Shown here: in pieces, positions 33,463 to 46,100 of the stretch
Layout: each line of letters starts with the position of its first letter
How positions within the stretch are numbered: the stretch's first letter is position 1
Assembly: GCA_016169945.1 (NCBI GenBank)
Contig: JADLSH010000199.1
Location: 3,744,501 to 3,808,500, forward strand
Origin: Trachythela sp. YZ-2020
Lineage: Eukaryota > Cnidaria > Anthozoa > Malacalcyonacea > Clavulariidae
Length of the DNA: 64,000 nt
Direction: 5' to 3'
Notes under the pieces: generated by a model
Database searches by the model: none
What the model saw: the letters and a program-made list of their open reading frames with translations, nothing else
Told to the model about the DNA's origin: nothing
Translations under genes and position numbers: made by a program

Positions 33463-36400
33463 CACACGTAAAAACGCTCAAGTTGTAACAAACCTGCAGC
33501 AGACTTGTACCAATGCTGTTTCAACAACTTGTTATGAAGATGTGTTCGCACTGATTATCCCCAGCTTGTTGACAAGTTGTCATCGGCTTGTTGACAACTT
33601 GCTACAAGGTTGTTGACTCAACAGACTTGTTACAAGTTGTTTCAACAACATGTTATCATTCTGCAAACCTTGTAGCAAGGTTGTAGCAGCCTTGTTCTGG
33701 AGGCAAGGCATTCATGTGAAAAGAGTCCGCCAACGCTCTGCCAAAAAATATGGGTTTTCCCGCAGTGAATGTTGACAGGGTGGATTAGACCCCACAAGCA
33801 TTATAAACTGCAGTTAAATATTTCTTTTGTGATTACATTGCAAATATTCATTTCACAAACGAAAATGAAGGTACATGTGTGGAAATCTATTTTTTACGTG
33901 AAATCACTTTTTCAGGTCGGGTTCATTGTCAGTCATGTGATCGCTGTGAACTTGCGGAACACGTTTGTCAGCGGTAAGAGTCATAATTCTACAGTTCAGC
34001 GTATATGATATATCGTATCTAACTAGGTCGTTTATGCTTACATATCAACTACACACGTAAAAATGCACAAGTTGTAACAAACCTGCAGCAGACCTGTACC
34101 AACTTGTTATCAGAATGTGTTCGCACTGCTTGTTCCCAGCTTGTTGACGACTTGCTACAAGTTGCTACAAGTTGTTCCAAACACTTGTTACCGTCCTGCA
34201 ATTCAACAACTTGTTAACAAGTTGTGAGTAGTGACAACCTTGTAGCAACTTGATAAAATGACAACATTGTTACAACCTGTTGACAAGCTTGCTACAAGTC
34301 TGTTGCGAACACATCTTAATTGTTGACAAGATGTGAGATCTTTATGTGTATAGTCTTAGACTAAAGTGTTTGCTACAGTGAATCTTAGCAGTGTCAATAT
34401 ATTTGATGCAGTGAAGCTGGCATTCTAGAACGCCTGCCTGGCAGTCTAACCGCAGATCGGAGTACCTGTGAAATAGCCTGGAACGTTGTCTGAGGGACAT
34501 TTTAGAACTGACAGTCTTACAGCTGACCACAGACAACCCAATTATAAGATCCTCTACAGTACAGTGTAAAAATATCTCATTTGAAACATTTCATTTTTGA
34601 AACGAATTTTGTCCACCTGATTAGAAATGTGGTACCGAAATTCTTCATTTTGTGCTTATATTTGCACATTTTTGGCCATAACTTCTAAAGTTCTTGTCTG
34701 ATCATAACATTTTTAGGGATTGTACGGTAGGCAATATATCTATTTTTGATATCGTTTTTAGGTCTTTGAGAGGTTGTCATATCTGTGGAGATCTGGATCA
34801 CAAAAGAAAAGACTGTCCGAAAAGACCTGACATTCCTTCAAGTGGAAAGAAAAGGTATAGAAATATCTCTGGATTTACTGAATGTTAGAGAATAACGACA
34901 AATATATATTTTAGGAGACTCATTCTTCGTAACACTGAACTGTAGGTTTGAAATCTGCCTGAGAAATATATTGAGCCATTGGGGGCCTCTTTGACCATCT
35001 AAGCAATCAGTTATTTTTCAAAAATGTTTTGACAAGCTTCGCCCTCTTTGGTGATGATGCACCCTGCCTTGGTCGACGGTCACGTGCTCCCTCATGACCA
35101 GTGCCCGCTCAGCACAACCCCCTACCAGATAAAGCTGGATCCATCCCTGTCCCAAACTCGGACTCTAACAGATTTTAAGCAAAAGCAGTTATAAATGAGA
35201 GCGCTACTGGATTACTGTGATAGTGTGATTACAGGTCACTCAAAATATATCAGATAGCCATACTTGTATACGAATGTATACAGTAATCTCATGCGTTTAT
35301 AGTTTACTGGTAATCATACTATAGTACCTTTCTTTTAGGAAAAAGAGGAAAGAACAATCTTTCAAGTCAAAAAAGCGAGGGAGACTCTCAGAACGATAAC
35401 TCTTTCAAACGCTAACTCTTTCAAACGATAACTATATAATTATGTAAATGTACTGTAGGCCTGATATACAGTACCTGATTAGTAGGATTTTGGGTTTTCG
35501 CAACCATCATCAAAATAACTGGGAATTTTCCAACATGCAGGCTTTTGCCTGGTAGGTTTTCCAGTTGACCATTGCAGTACTGCTAGTCTGACTGAGTGCT
35601 GACTGTTGCTACTAATACTGGCCTGACTAGTCTAGTACTTACTGCTTTGCAATGTTTTATTCAGTGTTTCACTTTTAACGTCCCTCAATGCCAGTAAACC
35701 TTCCTCACGGGTTGTACCCGCATACCTACATGGCATCATTGCATCCCTATACATGTAATTCATCGTTCTTAGAATATCAAGACTCAACTCGTACACTTCA
35801 CCAGGCTGGTGACATCAGGGTATTGCATGCATGAGACAATTACCTGAATTAATCCAATATGGAATGAAAAGGCTCTGCGCCGGATATGTCTGGCGCACAA
35901 CGGTGTTTGTTGGCGCACAAATTGGCGCACAATTCCTAAAGTCGCAAATAGATTGTACATTCCATATGGGCTGCATTTACATTTCATTCACTCAACAACC
36001 ATTCACTCAGAACGCCTTGACAATATTTGGCAACGTAGTGACAACGCCCTGAAAACAGCTCGAAACATTATACGATAAAACGATAGGCGTTCCAAACTCA
36101 ACTGGTAATCGCAGTATTAAACTATCAGTTTATAACTATATCTGTGAGACTGTGACTATATATAGTCCTGGTCACGGGACATCCCTGGTAGGTACGAGCA
36201 GCCAATCAAAGCTCAGTTTACAACCTAACCCATCGCCGTTCAGCGTCAGTTGGTAAAATATTTTACTTGGTAAAATTTTGTCAATTTTAGTAAAAATTTA
36301 GTAATGATAACATTTTGGTAAATATTTAGAGATTTTAATGACTCAGTTTTTTGTGGAAAAAAATCGTGTTCGCATTTTACAAACTTTCCCGACTGTGGTT

Positions 36401-37184
36401 ATAATTATAAGGCCATGTTACGAGTCACGAATATTTCTCTTTGATCTTGACCCCAATTCCTAAAACTAACCCCCATTGTGTGCGTAACATGAACTTAGAA
36501 CCCAGACTGGCTCCAGCCTGCAAATTCATGGAATGGGAAAATAGCGGGTTTTCATGCAGGCTAACGAGGTTGCCTTGTCGGAGCCTTCTTGACACGAAAT
36601 AGGGCAAGGTTCTGTTCAGAGGGTTCTATTGTTCCACAACAAATCAAGAATTAAGATCAATGGCAAGCGAAATTAAAGACAGTGTGAAGGAATATTATGG
36701 CAAAATTTTGAAAACCAACGAAGATTTAAAGACAGATGCTTGTGTTCAAGTGGGTAAAGTACCGAAGCAAGTGAAAGAAGCACTAGATTTGTGTCACGAA
36801 GAAGTTGTAGCGAGGTACATTCCTTGTATTTATAACTATCAATGGTATGCTTTGTGATTCAGCATCGAGTAAAATACTAAAGTAGCATTGCAAGCTAATG
36901 TTATAACAAATTTATTATTAGCATGACAAAATTACTGGATGTTGATTGGTTGTGAGGAGTAACAATTATTAATTTAATGATTTTCCCAAAACAAACAAAA
37001 TGGCGGAAGTTTTGTCGTGCTAATAATAAACACTCTTACTACTATTAATCCGTAAGGGGCGGACCATTAGAAAAGTGATGTGGGGGTGGGAAAAGCAAGT
37101 AAAAAATAAAAGTGCGAAGTAAAAAATAAAAAATGCAAGAAATCAAACTTGGCTCAAGAATTCAAAAAATTTCTGGGGGAGGAC
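33463..37184. repeat. Segmental duplication, copy 2
   Basis: Second copy of the block at 29736-33232, with the same order: R5 repeat, ZCCHC4 exon 10-12 equivalents, intergenic spacer, AS3MT exon 1. A few short insertions (for example near 35650-35760) make it slightly longer. Similarity ends near GGGGGAGGACCC, where copy 1 turns into R5. Confidence 0.92.
33916..35399 (+). CDS. ZCCHC4: Second set of ZCCHC4 3' exons (10b-12b)
   Basis: Exons at 33916-33973, 34762-34854 and 35339-35399 reproduce ZCCHC4 exons 10-12: the end of the cysteine-rich cluster, the CCHC knuckle ([15 protein letters not shown]) and the basic C-terminus ending SERTAA-type at the DNA level. Splice sites, phases and stop are intact. 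Exon 11b is identical in protein to 11a, and exon 12b has only one or two changes. They could serve as an alternative 3' end of ZCCHC4 by skipping 10a-12a, or be an unexpressed partial copy. Nothing upstream encodes a second methyltransferase core. Confidence 0.8.
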
Positions 37185-40100
37185 CCACCTACACCCTTGT
37201 ACACCTCGCCACCTCCTTGTTTAAAGATATGTTTTATATCTCCTAATATAACTTGGAAAAAAAAATTTGTGCAAAGGATGAGAGGTAAAAAAAAAAATTC
37301 GTCACAAGCAGGAAATAAACAAGAAAAAATAGTGCAAGTCGAAAAAGTCCACCCCCCATCACTTTTCTAATGGTCTGCCCCTAATTGTACTCGCCATCGC
37401 ATGATAACCTAGATACTAACTAGTACATTTAATGTTTAATATCATTATTAACAATTTTCCTTGTTTCTGATTGGCTAAGAACATCAAAATTTTCTCTTAA
37501 TTATTTTTACTGTGGGTATTTTTACTATGGGTATGGGTATTATGGGAGAAAATACCAGATGTGGTATTTTCTCCCAAATACCCCTAGTAAAAATGGGTAT
37601 TAGTATAATTTTATTTTTATAGTATTTTCCTTGTTAATAATAATATTAATACGAAATATATAGCACTTGTTCTCAAAGTATTAATGAAAAATGGCACTTG
37701 TGTTTGGCGAAATATTCGTAATACCAATTACGAATATTTCGCCAAACACGCGTGCAATTTTTCATTAATACTTCTTGAACCGTGCTATTTCCTATACTAA
37801 TACCAGGCCCTAATTTACACCTTTCATCTAGATATTTTGGCTGTGGTTTGGTATTTCCTACATCAGTGGAAGGTGTGAATGTGTTGGATTTTGGCAGTGG
37901 TGCTGGTCGAGATTGCTTTATCTTGAGTAAACTTGTGGGAAAAGATGGCTTTGTGACAGGAGTGGATATGACTGAGGAACAGGTATTAAGCTACAGCAGC
38001 TGCCATGATTTGTGTCTGACTGATATACCTGAAAAAGATTAAAAACACAGTGATGTTTCAATTCATCAGACAGTGAGATTTGTAGTTTGTGTTAGCTGAC
38101 ATTAAGCACCTATATATACAATTGCTGAAACATCAAACTGCCATAGTTGTGAGTCTTTCAGGTAGTTTGTTATAAAATATTACCTATAGTAGATGCCAAC
38201 ATTTGTGTAAGTAATTATTTTGCAAGGATTACAGTGTGACACCCACCTAAAATTTCCTAGTCCACTGTTCCTAATAGTCAACATCAACAAATTTGTGTTT
38301 GTCAAACTATTTCCACAATTGTTGAAATTTCTTGCAATTACTCCAGATGGTGTTTTAAAATGCAATGATGAGCCTACCATCACCATACAGCTTACCCAGT
38401 ATCAAGATTACACGCAGCTATCAGAGTGCTGACTTTGACATATCGACCAATCCTTGATATTTGCAGCAAGAGCAAGTTGCAAAGAAAGATCGCATTGAGA
38501 CCAGCAAGACACATGGCCAGGAGAATGTGGAGGGATTCGCAAGAGTGCTTGGAGAATGCCTTGCAGGTTCTCCCATTACAAATGCCCATGAAAGATGCGA
38601 ATACTTCAGAGATGCTGTTTACAATGCCATCATGTCCGCACTCTGAGGAAATGGTACCTGTCATAGAGGGGAGGTCAGAGACGCCCTTGCAGCATACAAA
38701 GACTGCTCACTGAATGCAACCGGCAAGCTCTACAGGCCACCCACAGCAAAGTCCAGCAGAACTCCAGGTGATGCGCCAACAACTATTGGTTTCGCTCTGT
38801 TTCCAGATACCTCACTTTGGTCGTCTGTCAGGACGCCCCACAGCTTCCACACACTTCTTCCTATCATCACGATCTTCCATGATTGTGCGAAGCTCCTGCA
38901 TGAACACTCTCTATCCCAGTATATATATCTTCAAGCAGCATATCCACATGCTAGGTAATTCATCTTCCTCTACAGGTCTTTCCATCAGTTGGCTGCCAGA
39001 GTTAATAAGTGTCTTGCTAGCAACTTCTTCTGCTTTCCGGATACAATATGTCAAGCAAGACGCACGTTTCCCTGTTGCACTTTTGTGGAAACTTTCGGCT
39101 GTTCCCCATATGGAGTTAAAAAGAGAAACTTGTCAACTTCGGAAAATCTCGGTTCAAAACTGAACCGAAGCAGCTAGACTTGCTTCAATATTCTCTCTTT
39201 CCTTGTTTTTTCTGTATCGATCTACTAAATAGTATAAATGACTGTTAACATATTAAGCATTACATACATTTTTCAGTTCACTCCCCGTTGGGGCTTTTCA
39301 GTGACCGATTACATCAAGTATCTCGCTTACCTTTATTATGAACGTAGCCTACAATATCTATTTTTACAACAATTGTGATTATTACTTTCCCAATCTGTAT
39401 AATTATCCTAAACCACCCAGTAAACTTTCCCTGTGGGAGGAAACCTAGAGTGCCCGGAGAAAACCCACAACTTTCGGCAGAGCGTTGACTTACTCTTTTT
39501 ACATGAATGTGATGATCGAGTAAAGTCTTCAGCGAGAATTGAACTCAAGATTTAGAGGTGAAAGGCGCTTGCTCTGATGACTGCGCCACCGAAGCCCCAT
39601 GAGTTACACTATAACTATATAACTTTAGGCTAATAACTACTCTCAGGCCTCAACCTAAGCTCTAACCTATAACTATACGGACCGTATCATTTGCAGGTAA
39701 ATATTGCCAGAAAATACATTCCCTACCACATGGAAAAATTTGGATATAGCAAACCAAATGTGGACTTCAAACTTGGGTACATTGAAAATCTCAAAGAAGC
39801 TGGAGTTGGGGATGAAAGCTGTGACTTAATTGTGTAAGTTGATTAGAGCTGCCAAAAAAGTGACGAGTGGTAAAAAAATGGAAGATTAGAAAATACATAA
39901 AAGGAAAGAAAGTGAGAAAAGAGAATCTAATAGAATAGTTTGAATAGAAATATAGAGTAAACTATAAAGAATAGAATGAGAAGACAATTAAGGCGCTTCT
40001 TGAGTAGAATTTGATCATTATTTATACAAGTGTGTTTGCAACCGCCCTGGACCCCCAATAATTTATCAAAGCTGCCTTTGAATGATAGTTGATTAAATTT

Positions 40101-43100
40101 AACTGTAACAAAGCTGTACAGTACGAATGATTTTACATTCATGACATGCAGCCTGGATAGGCTATAATTAAAGTAGCCAAAATGGTTTTAAGAACCGAGA
40201 TTTGCAGCAACAAAAGGGTGGTTATATGTTGGCAACCTAAGTTCGCACCCGCAATATTTTGCGAAGTGTCCGCCACTGATTAAAGATGTTTTATGTTTCA
40301 CTTATCAACCAGTTTCCTGATGTAAACAGTGACGGACGCTAGTGGGGGCCACCAGTTGGGGGGAAAGCTGTTTGCTGGCAGACACTAGTGGCGGACACTA
40401 GTGGGGGGTCAAGCTGGGGACTTTGCTAGTGAAAACTGTGGCGGACACTAGTTGGGGGGGGGGGAGGGGTTTGCTGATGTAAAGAGTGGCACACACAATA
40501 GGGGGGTATGTATGTTCCTGCACGAAAAATAGGAATATAACCAATTTAATGCTCATTTCTAATTGAGCATCTTTTTGCATTTTGTGTTCTGGCACACTCT
40601 GCACATAATTTAATAAGAAAGAGATGTTTTATTTTATAATTACCTTGTTTTCATTTACTATTTATCTAATATGTTTATTAACCTTTTTGTTTCAGTTCGA
40701 ATTGCGTAATTAATTTATGTCCTGATAAATCAACAGTCTTCAAAGAAGCTTTCAGAGTTTTAAAGGTAAATGTCTGTCAGTACCCATTACTATAGAATTT
40801 ATATGTATATTGTAATCGTTATACGTACTGCCTGTTTGTTGAATGTTGGTTTTCTGATCAATCCAGGTACTTGCAGTAATTAATTCTCAGTTCTCAATGT
40901 TAAAATGACTTGGCATCATTATTTAATACTGAACTTTTTAAGAGATTATAGACAATTTTCCAAACAATTGATTATATACAAATGATTTTGGGCTCCTGCG
41001 CCTCGCCTCCCTAATATTTTCCTGTTCGCTCCTCTATTCCTAACCCCTAAAAACCGCAAGCTACGCAGGCTACGAAATTAGTGGGATTATGCAGATAATA
41101 ACATCGATCGATTGTTTCTGCAAATTTCAGCACACTCGAACATTTTTGGCATTGAAAATAACCTTGTTTCAACTTAGTTACTTAAGCTCTGAAACGAGGA
41201 CGAGACAGACCCGTAGCTGAGGGGGGGCCTGGGGGGCCAATGCCCCCCCAACTGGAAATATTGTGCGCCCCCAACTGAAATTGAAAATTTTTATACCCCC
41301 CCTCCCCCCCGGTCGACAAAAAAAGAAATAATTTATTTCGGAAATGGGAAAAATTGATTGACAAACGGGGACTGACATAGAAAAGTGTCCCCCCAAAAAT
41401 TGAGAGCCAGCTACGGGCCTGGGACGAGAATTGATGAGAGTTAGCAAGGGAGAGTTTGCGTGAGAGTTTCATCAACTCTCATGCCCCGGTCAAACGAGAA
41501 CAAGAGTTGCACGAGAGTTGAGTGGATGTTACCACAGAGTAGACACTATACAGAGGTTTCACTTCAGGCAAAATGCGTAACCGGCCGCTATTCTGTCTGA
41601 TGATGACTTTAAAATAGAGTGGAAAATTTACAGTCTCTCAAACTCGTCTTGTTTTATTCATATTTTGAATTTCAAAATGACATTACTCTCCGGAATTTGT
41701 TTTTTTTTCTTTATTTTCTAAATTATCGGCCGGCCGCCATGTTCCTAGCCAGTGCGGTAACGAGAGGCATTCACCCCCCCCGAACAAGATGGCGGCCGAT
41801 ATTTTCGGAAAATAACCGGCATAAGAGACCCTTGTTATTTTCTTTATAACGGTTTACCTTGACTGAAGTTGTGATTAACAACATTAAATAGTTAACTCGA
41901 ATTTTTGCGGTATTTTTACGTCTAAAAATGCCCGCCATTTTGAATGTTTTCGGGGGGGGTGAGCATCTCCTTTGCGCACTGGCTAAGCATCGGTTACGCT
42001 CAAAACATTAGGATTTGATACACAGTGAGGCCTCTTTATAGTGTCTACTCTGTGATGTTACCATGCGAACGTGCATAAACTCTCATCAAAATTGAACCGG
42101 CTCAAAGTTGATAAGAGTGCCTGAGAGTCGATGACAGTTGGCGGTCAAACGCTAGCGAGAGTTGCAACTCTCATTGACTAGTCATCCTCATATGACCAGG
42201 GCTAATAACAGGACAATTAAAAGGGGTTTTATCTAGCGTTACAAAATTTGCAATATATTAAAAACGAAAGCTGGAAAGCTGATTATTTTATATGTCTTGT
42301 AGATCATTACACCGAGTTTTATTCAAAAATTCTAGGTTGATAGAAATATTCCTTCCTGAGTTACAGTGTTTTTAATATGCTACTGACGTCAGCATGATTT
42401 TAGAAAAAGGACCGTTAAAGCTATTTTGCTTAACGTAATTTAATGCATAAAGTTTGGTTATTCATCAAAAATTATGTGGCTTATCTTACTGTTAGTTCAA
42501 TTTGGATATTTTATTTGAAAAAGATAGTTACACTTGCACATTTGTATTTTGGCCGCCATGTTCTTAGTCAAATCTGACCAACAACTGATGGCCACCAAAA
42601 ATTGTGATGCCAATATTTTAAAGTGCTTCAGCCAAAATGCTACAACTGTAATTTGAAACAGATTACTAATCCGTTTGAAGGCCAAACCAACATTTTTCAG
42701 TTACGTTGTGCATAAAAAACAGCGTGTAACGACTTCTGAAATAATGCTGATGTCAGCAATTTCTATAACTAAAAACTCTGTAACTCTGGAAAGAATAATT
42801 GCACAAACCTAATTGTTCAAACCTGGAATGTTCATAATGATAGATAAATAATGCTAAAGTATATCAGCATAAGAAACTGGATTTTAAGAGTTTATTATTT
42901 AATGTGAAACCCCTCTATTGCTCTCTTCAACTTTATTGTTCAGGAAGGTGAAGAGTTATATTTCAGTGATATTTATGTTGATCGTGAGCAGCCTCAAAAC
43001 ATCAAGGACCACAAAGAACTATGGGGTTAGTAAGATGTTGTATTGCCAGCATTATGCTGCAAGTTTATAGGATCAAACTACCTAAAAATATAACAAGAAC

Positions 43101-46100
43101 TTCAACGTTTCCAGCGGATACAAACCGGCAGCATATCCTTTATCGCTACCTACACTGAAACCACGATGCAAGTGTCTCTTCCTAATCCTAACCCTTAATC
43201 CTAATCCTAACTCTAATCCTAACCTCAACCCTAATCCTAACCTCAATGCTAATCCTAACCTCAACCCTAATCCTAACCTCAATGCTAATCCTAATCCTAA
43301 CCTCAACCCTAATCTTAACCTCAACCCTAATCCTAACCCTAATCTTAACCTCAACCCTAATCCTAAACTCAACCCTAATCCTAACCTTTAATCCTAACCT
43401 CAACCCTAATCCTAGCCCTAATCTTAACCTCAACCCTAATCCTAACCTCAACCCTAATCCTAACCTCAACCCTAATCCTAACCTCAACCCTAATCCTAAC
43501 CCTTAATCCTAACCCTTAATCCTAACCCTAATCCTTATGACGTAATTTCGAGATAGTAATATGGAAAATCACCCCATTCAAGATATTACCAGCATTAATA
43601 TTTTAAATCATAGAATTTAGAATATATGGTTTTAAAATATGACGGTACAACCTACAGTAAGTATGCAGGATGGCTTTATCACTTCTAAGCGGGTCTCATG
43701 TAAACGGGGCCTAAATGTAACTTTTTCTCATAACAATGACTGTACTTAGGTGAAGGTTTCGGTGGTGCCCTGTACTGGAAATCATTCGTGGATTTAACAA
43801 AAGAAATTGGTTTCTCGGGACCATATTTGGTCACAGGTCGAAACCTGTCTTGTGGTAATGAAGAACTCGCGAAAATCTTAGGTATATAGTGAACCATAAT
43901 TGAATGAATAAATTTGTGCCTATAAATCGTTTTCACATGACGTCAAGAAATTAAAAAATTAAAGCTACAAGGCTGGCTGTTTTATATCATACGTATGTCG
44001 TTACTACGAGTCTTCACCAAAAATTTTGAGTCAGTACAATTATTTCCCCTCGAGTAACAGAGTTTTGAAAAATATTATTGTTGACATTAGCATTATTTTC
44101 AAAGGCTGTTAAAACTATGAACATATGCACACAATTTAGTTTTAAAATGCTTGGTGATGCCTAATCCAACCTTAAAAAGAATCTAAACATTTCACATTTG
44201 GCTTAAACTCTCCCTGATACTAACGTTTGATTTTTGGCCACCATGTACGTTGCCGTTTGTGTACAAACTCGGCGCAATTCTATACACCAACATGGCGCCC
44301 AAAAAGCAAGTGCTCAAATGAAGCCGAATCTTAACCCAAATTGAATCATACTAAAGTTGGATTAGACATTTAGACATCACTTCCATATCTTAACCAAGCA
44401 TTTCAAAAATAAATTGTGTATATAGCGTAGTTTTAACAGCCTGTGAAAATAATGCTGACGTAAGCAATAATATATTTCGAGATTCAGTCGGTAGAAGTGC
44501 TATTTTAGTCGGCAAACAAAAAGATTTTTGAAGGAAATGAAACTTAAATTGTGGAAAAAGAGTTGAAATTAGTGTTGAAATTAGTAAAGTAGTAGTTTAA
44601 AAAGAGTGTAGCCTGGAATTTTTTTTTACCCCCCCCGCCCCCCGCCCCCCGTCGACGAATAAAAATAAATTTAATGAGAAGCAAAGTAAGGTTGTAGTCG
44701 GTACAACGACGTTAGGTAGTCGGTTGAAACGACCTTCCACCCCCCCTGAGAATTTTTCTGAGGACGGCCCTGACTGCTAGTCTGACTGAGTGCAGCTGAC
44801 TGTTGCTACTAATATTAGCCTGACTAGTCCATTACTTACTGCTCTGCTTTGCAATGTTCTATTTAGTGTTTCACTTTCAACCAGTGCTGTAGAACTAAAT
44901 TCATAACTAGGGGGCTCCCTAGACGAGCATGTTACCAAGGTGAAAACATTCGGGAATGGATGACGTCATAAGTAACCCCCCAATCCCATGATCGCATCTT
45001 TATATGATATTCATGCCTGAAGTAGTTATAGTGATGCTTTGAGAATGAAAACTATGGAAAAATTATATATTTTCAAGCATTCTTGCCAAAAAGAGTGGTG
45101 GCTCAGCCCCTCCATAGCTTGAGGAAGGGGGACTCCGCCCCCAAGAGCCCCCCTCTTCTACACCACTGCTTTCAACCTTCCTCGATGCCAGTAAACCTTC
45201 CTCACGGGTGGTACCCGCATACCCGCAGCTTTTTTTCAATTCTGATAAGTGGCAATTAATAAGGAGTCCCTTTTTTAATTCCTCAGGCGATTTAAAGTTT
45301 GTCTCGGCAACATATCGGCTGTTCAAAACTAGCAAGAAACCTGACGATAAATGCTGCTGCTCTGTCAAGTACAAAGGTTTGTGACCAGTTGAAAAGAATA
45401 ACGTTTGATTGATGGTTTTCAGTGACTGTTACGAAACAGCAGGTGGTGGTCAACTTCAGTTGATCACCATCTGCTAAATGCCGGTTGATCACCATCTGTT
45501 AAATGCCCGTTGATCATCATCTGTTAAATGCCCGTTAATCATCATCTGTTAAATGCCCGTTAATCATCATCTGTTAAATGCCCGTTGATCATCATCTGTT
45601 AAATGCCCGTGTGATCACCATCTGTTAAATGCCGGTTGATCACCATCTGTTAAATGCCCGTTGATCATCGTCTGTTAAATGCCAGTTGATCATAATCTAT
45701 TAAATGCCCGTTGATCATCATCTGTTAAATGCCCGTTGATCATCATCTGTTAAATGCCGGTTGATCACCATCTGTAAATGCCGGTTGATCCCCATCTGTT
45801 AAATGCCGGTTGATCCCCATCTGTTAAACGCTCGTTGATCATCATCTGTTAAATGCCCGTTGATCATCATCTGCTAAATGCCGGTTGATCACCATCTGTT
45901 AAATGCCCGTTGAACATCATCTGCTAAATGCCGGTTGATCACCATCTGTTGAATGCCCGTTGATCATCATCTGTTAAATGCCCGTTGATCATCATCTGTT
46001 AAATGCCCGTTGATCATCATCTGTTAAATGCCCGTTGATCATCATCTGTTAAATGCCCGTTGATCATCATCTGTTAAATGCCCGTTTATCATCATCTGTT

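Larger units (their letters stand above)
41185..42208. mobile_element. ACTCTCAT-rich MITE (R2), copy 3, carrying two nested insertions
   Basis: Reverse orientation relative to copies 1 and 2: left end AAGCTCTGAAACGAGGACGA, right end CCTCATATGACCAGGGCTAA. A hAT-like element (41206-41421) and a 9-bp-duplication element (41534-42053) interrupt it, and the R2 sequence resumes across each. The ends may be flanked by TAA. It lies in AS3MT-A intron 4. Confidence 0.8.

Noticed and set aside
38714..39163. Open frame of 149 codons on the plus strand in AS3MT-A intron 2
   Set aside because: Out of frame with the more protein-like reading of the same patch; serine/proline-rich composition typical of a shadow frame.
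39540..39600. Possible functional tRNA gene
   Set aside because: A- and B-box-like motifs are present but degenerate, there is no convincing acceptor stem, and the sequence continues into a repeated SINE body.
43082..43506. Repetitive open frames (leucine/glycine, valine/arginine, asparagine/proline) on both strands
   Set aside because: Direct translation of the telomere-like array; the repeat explains all frames.
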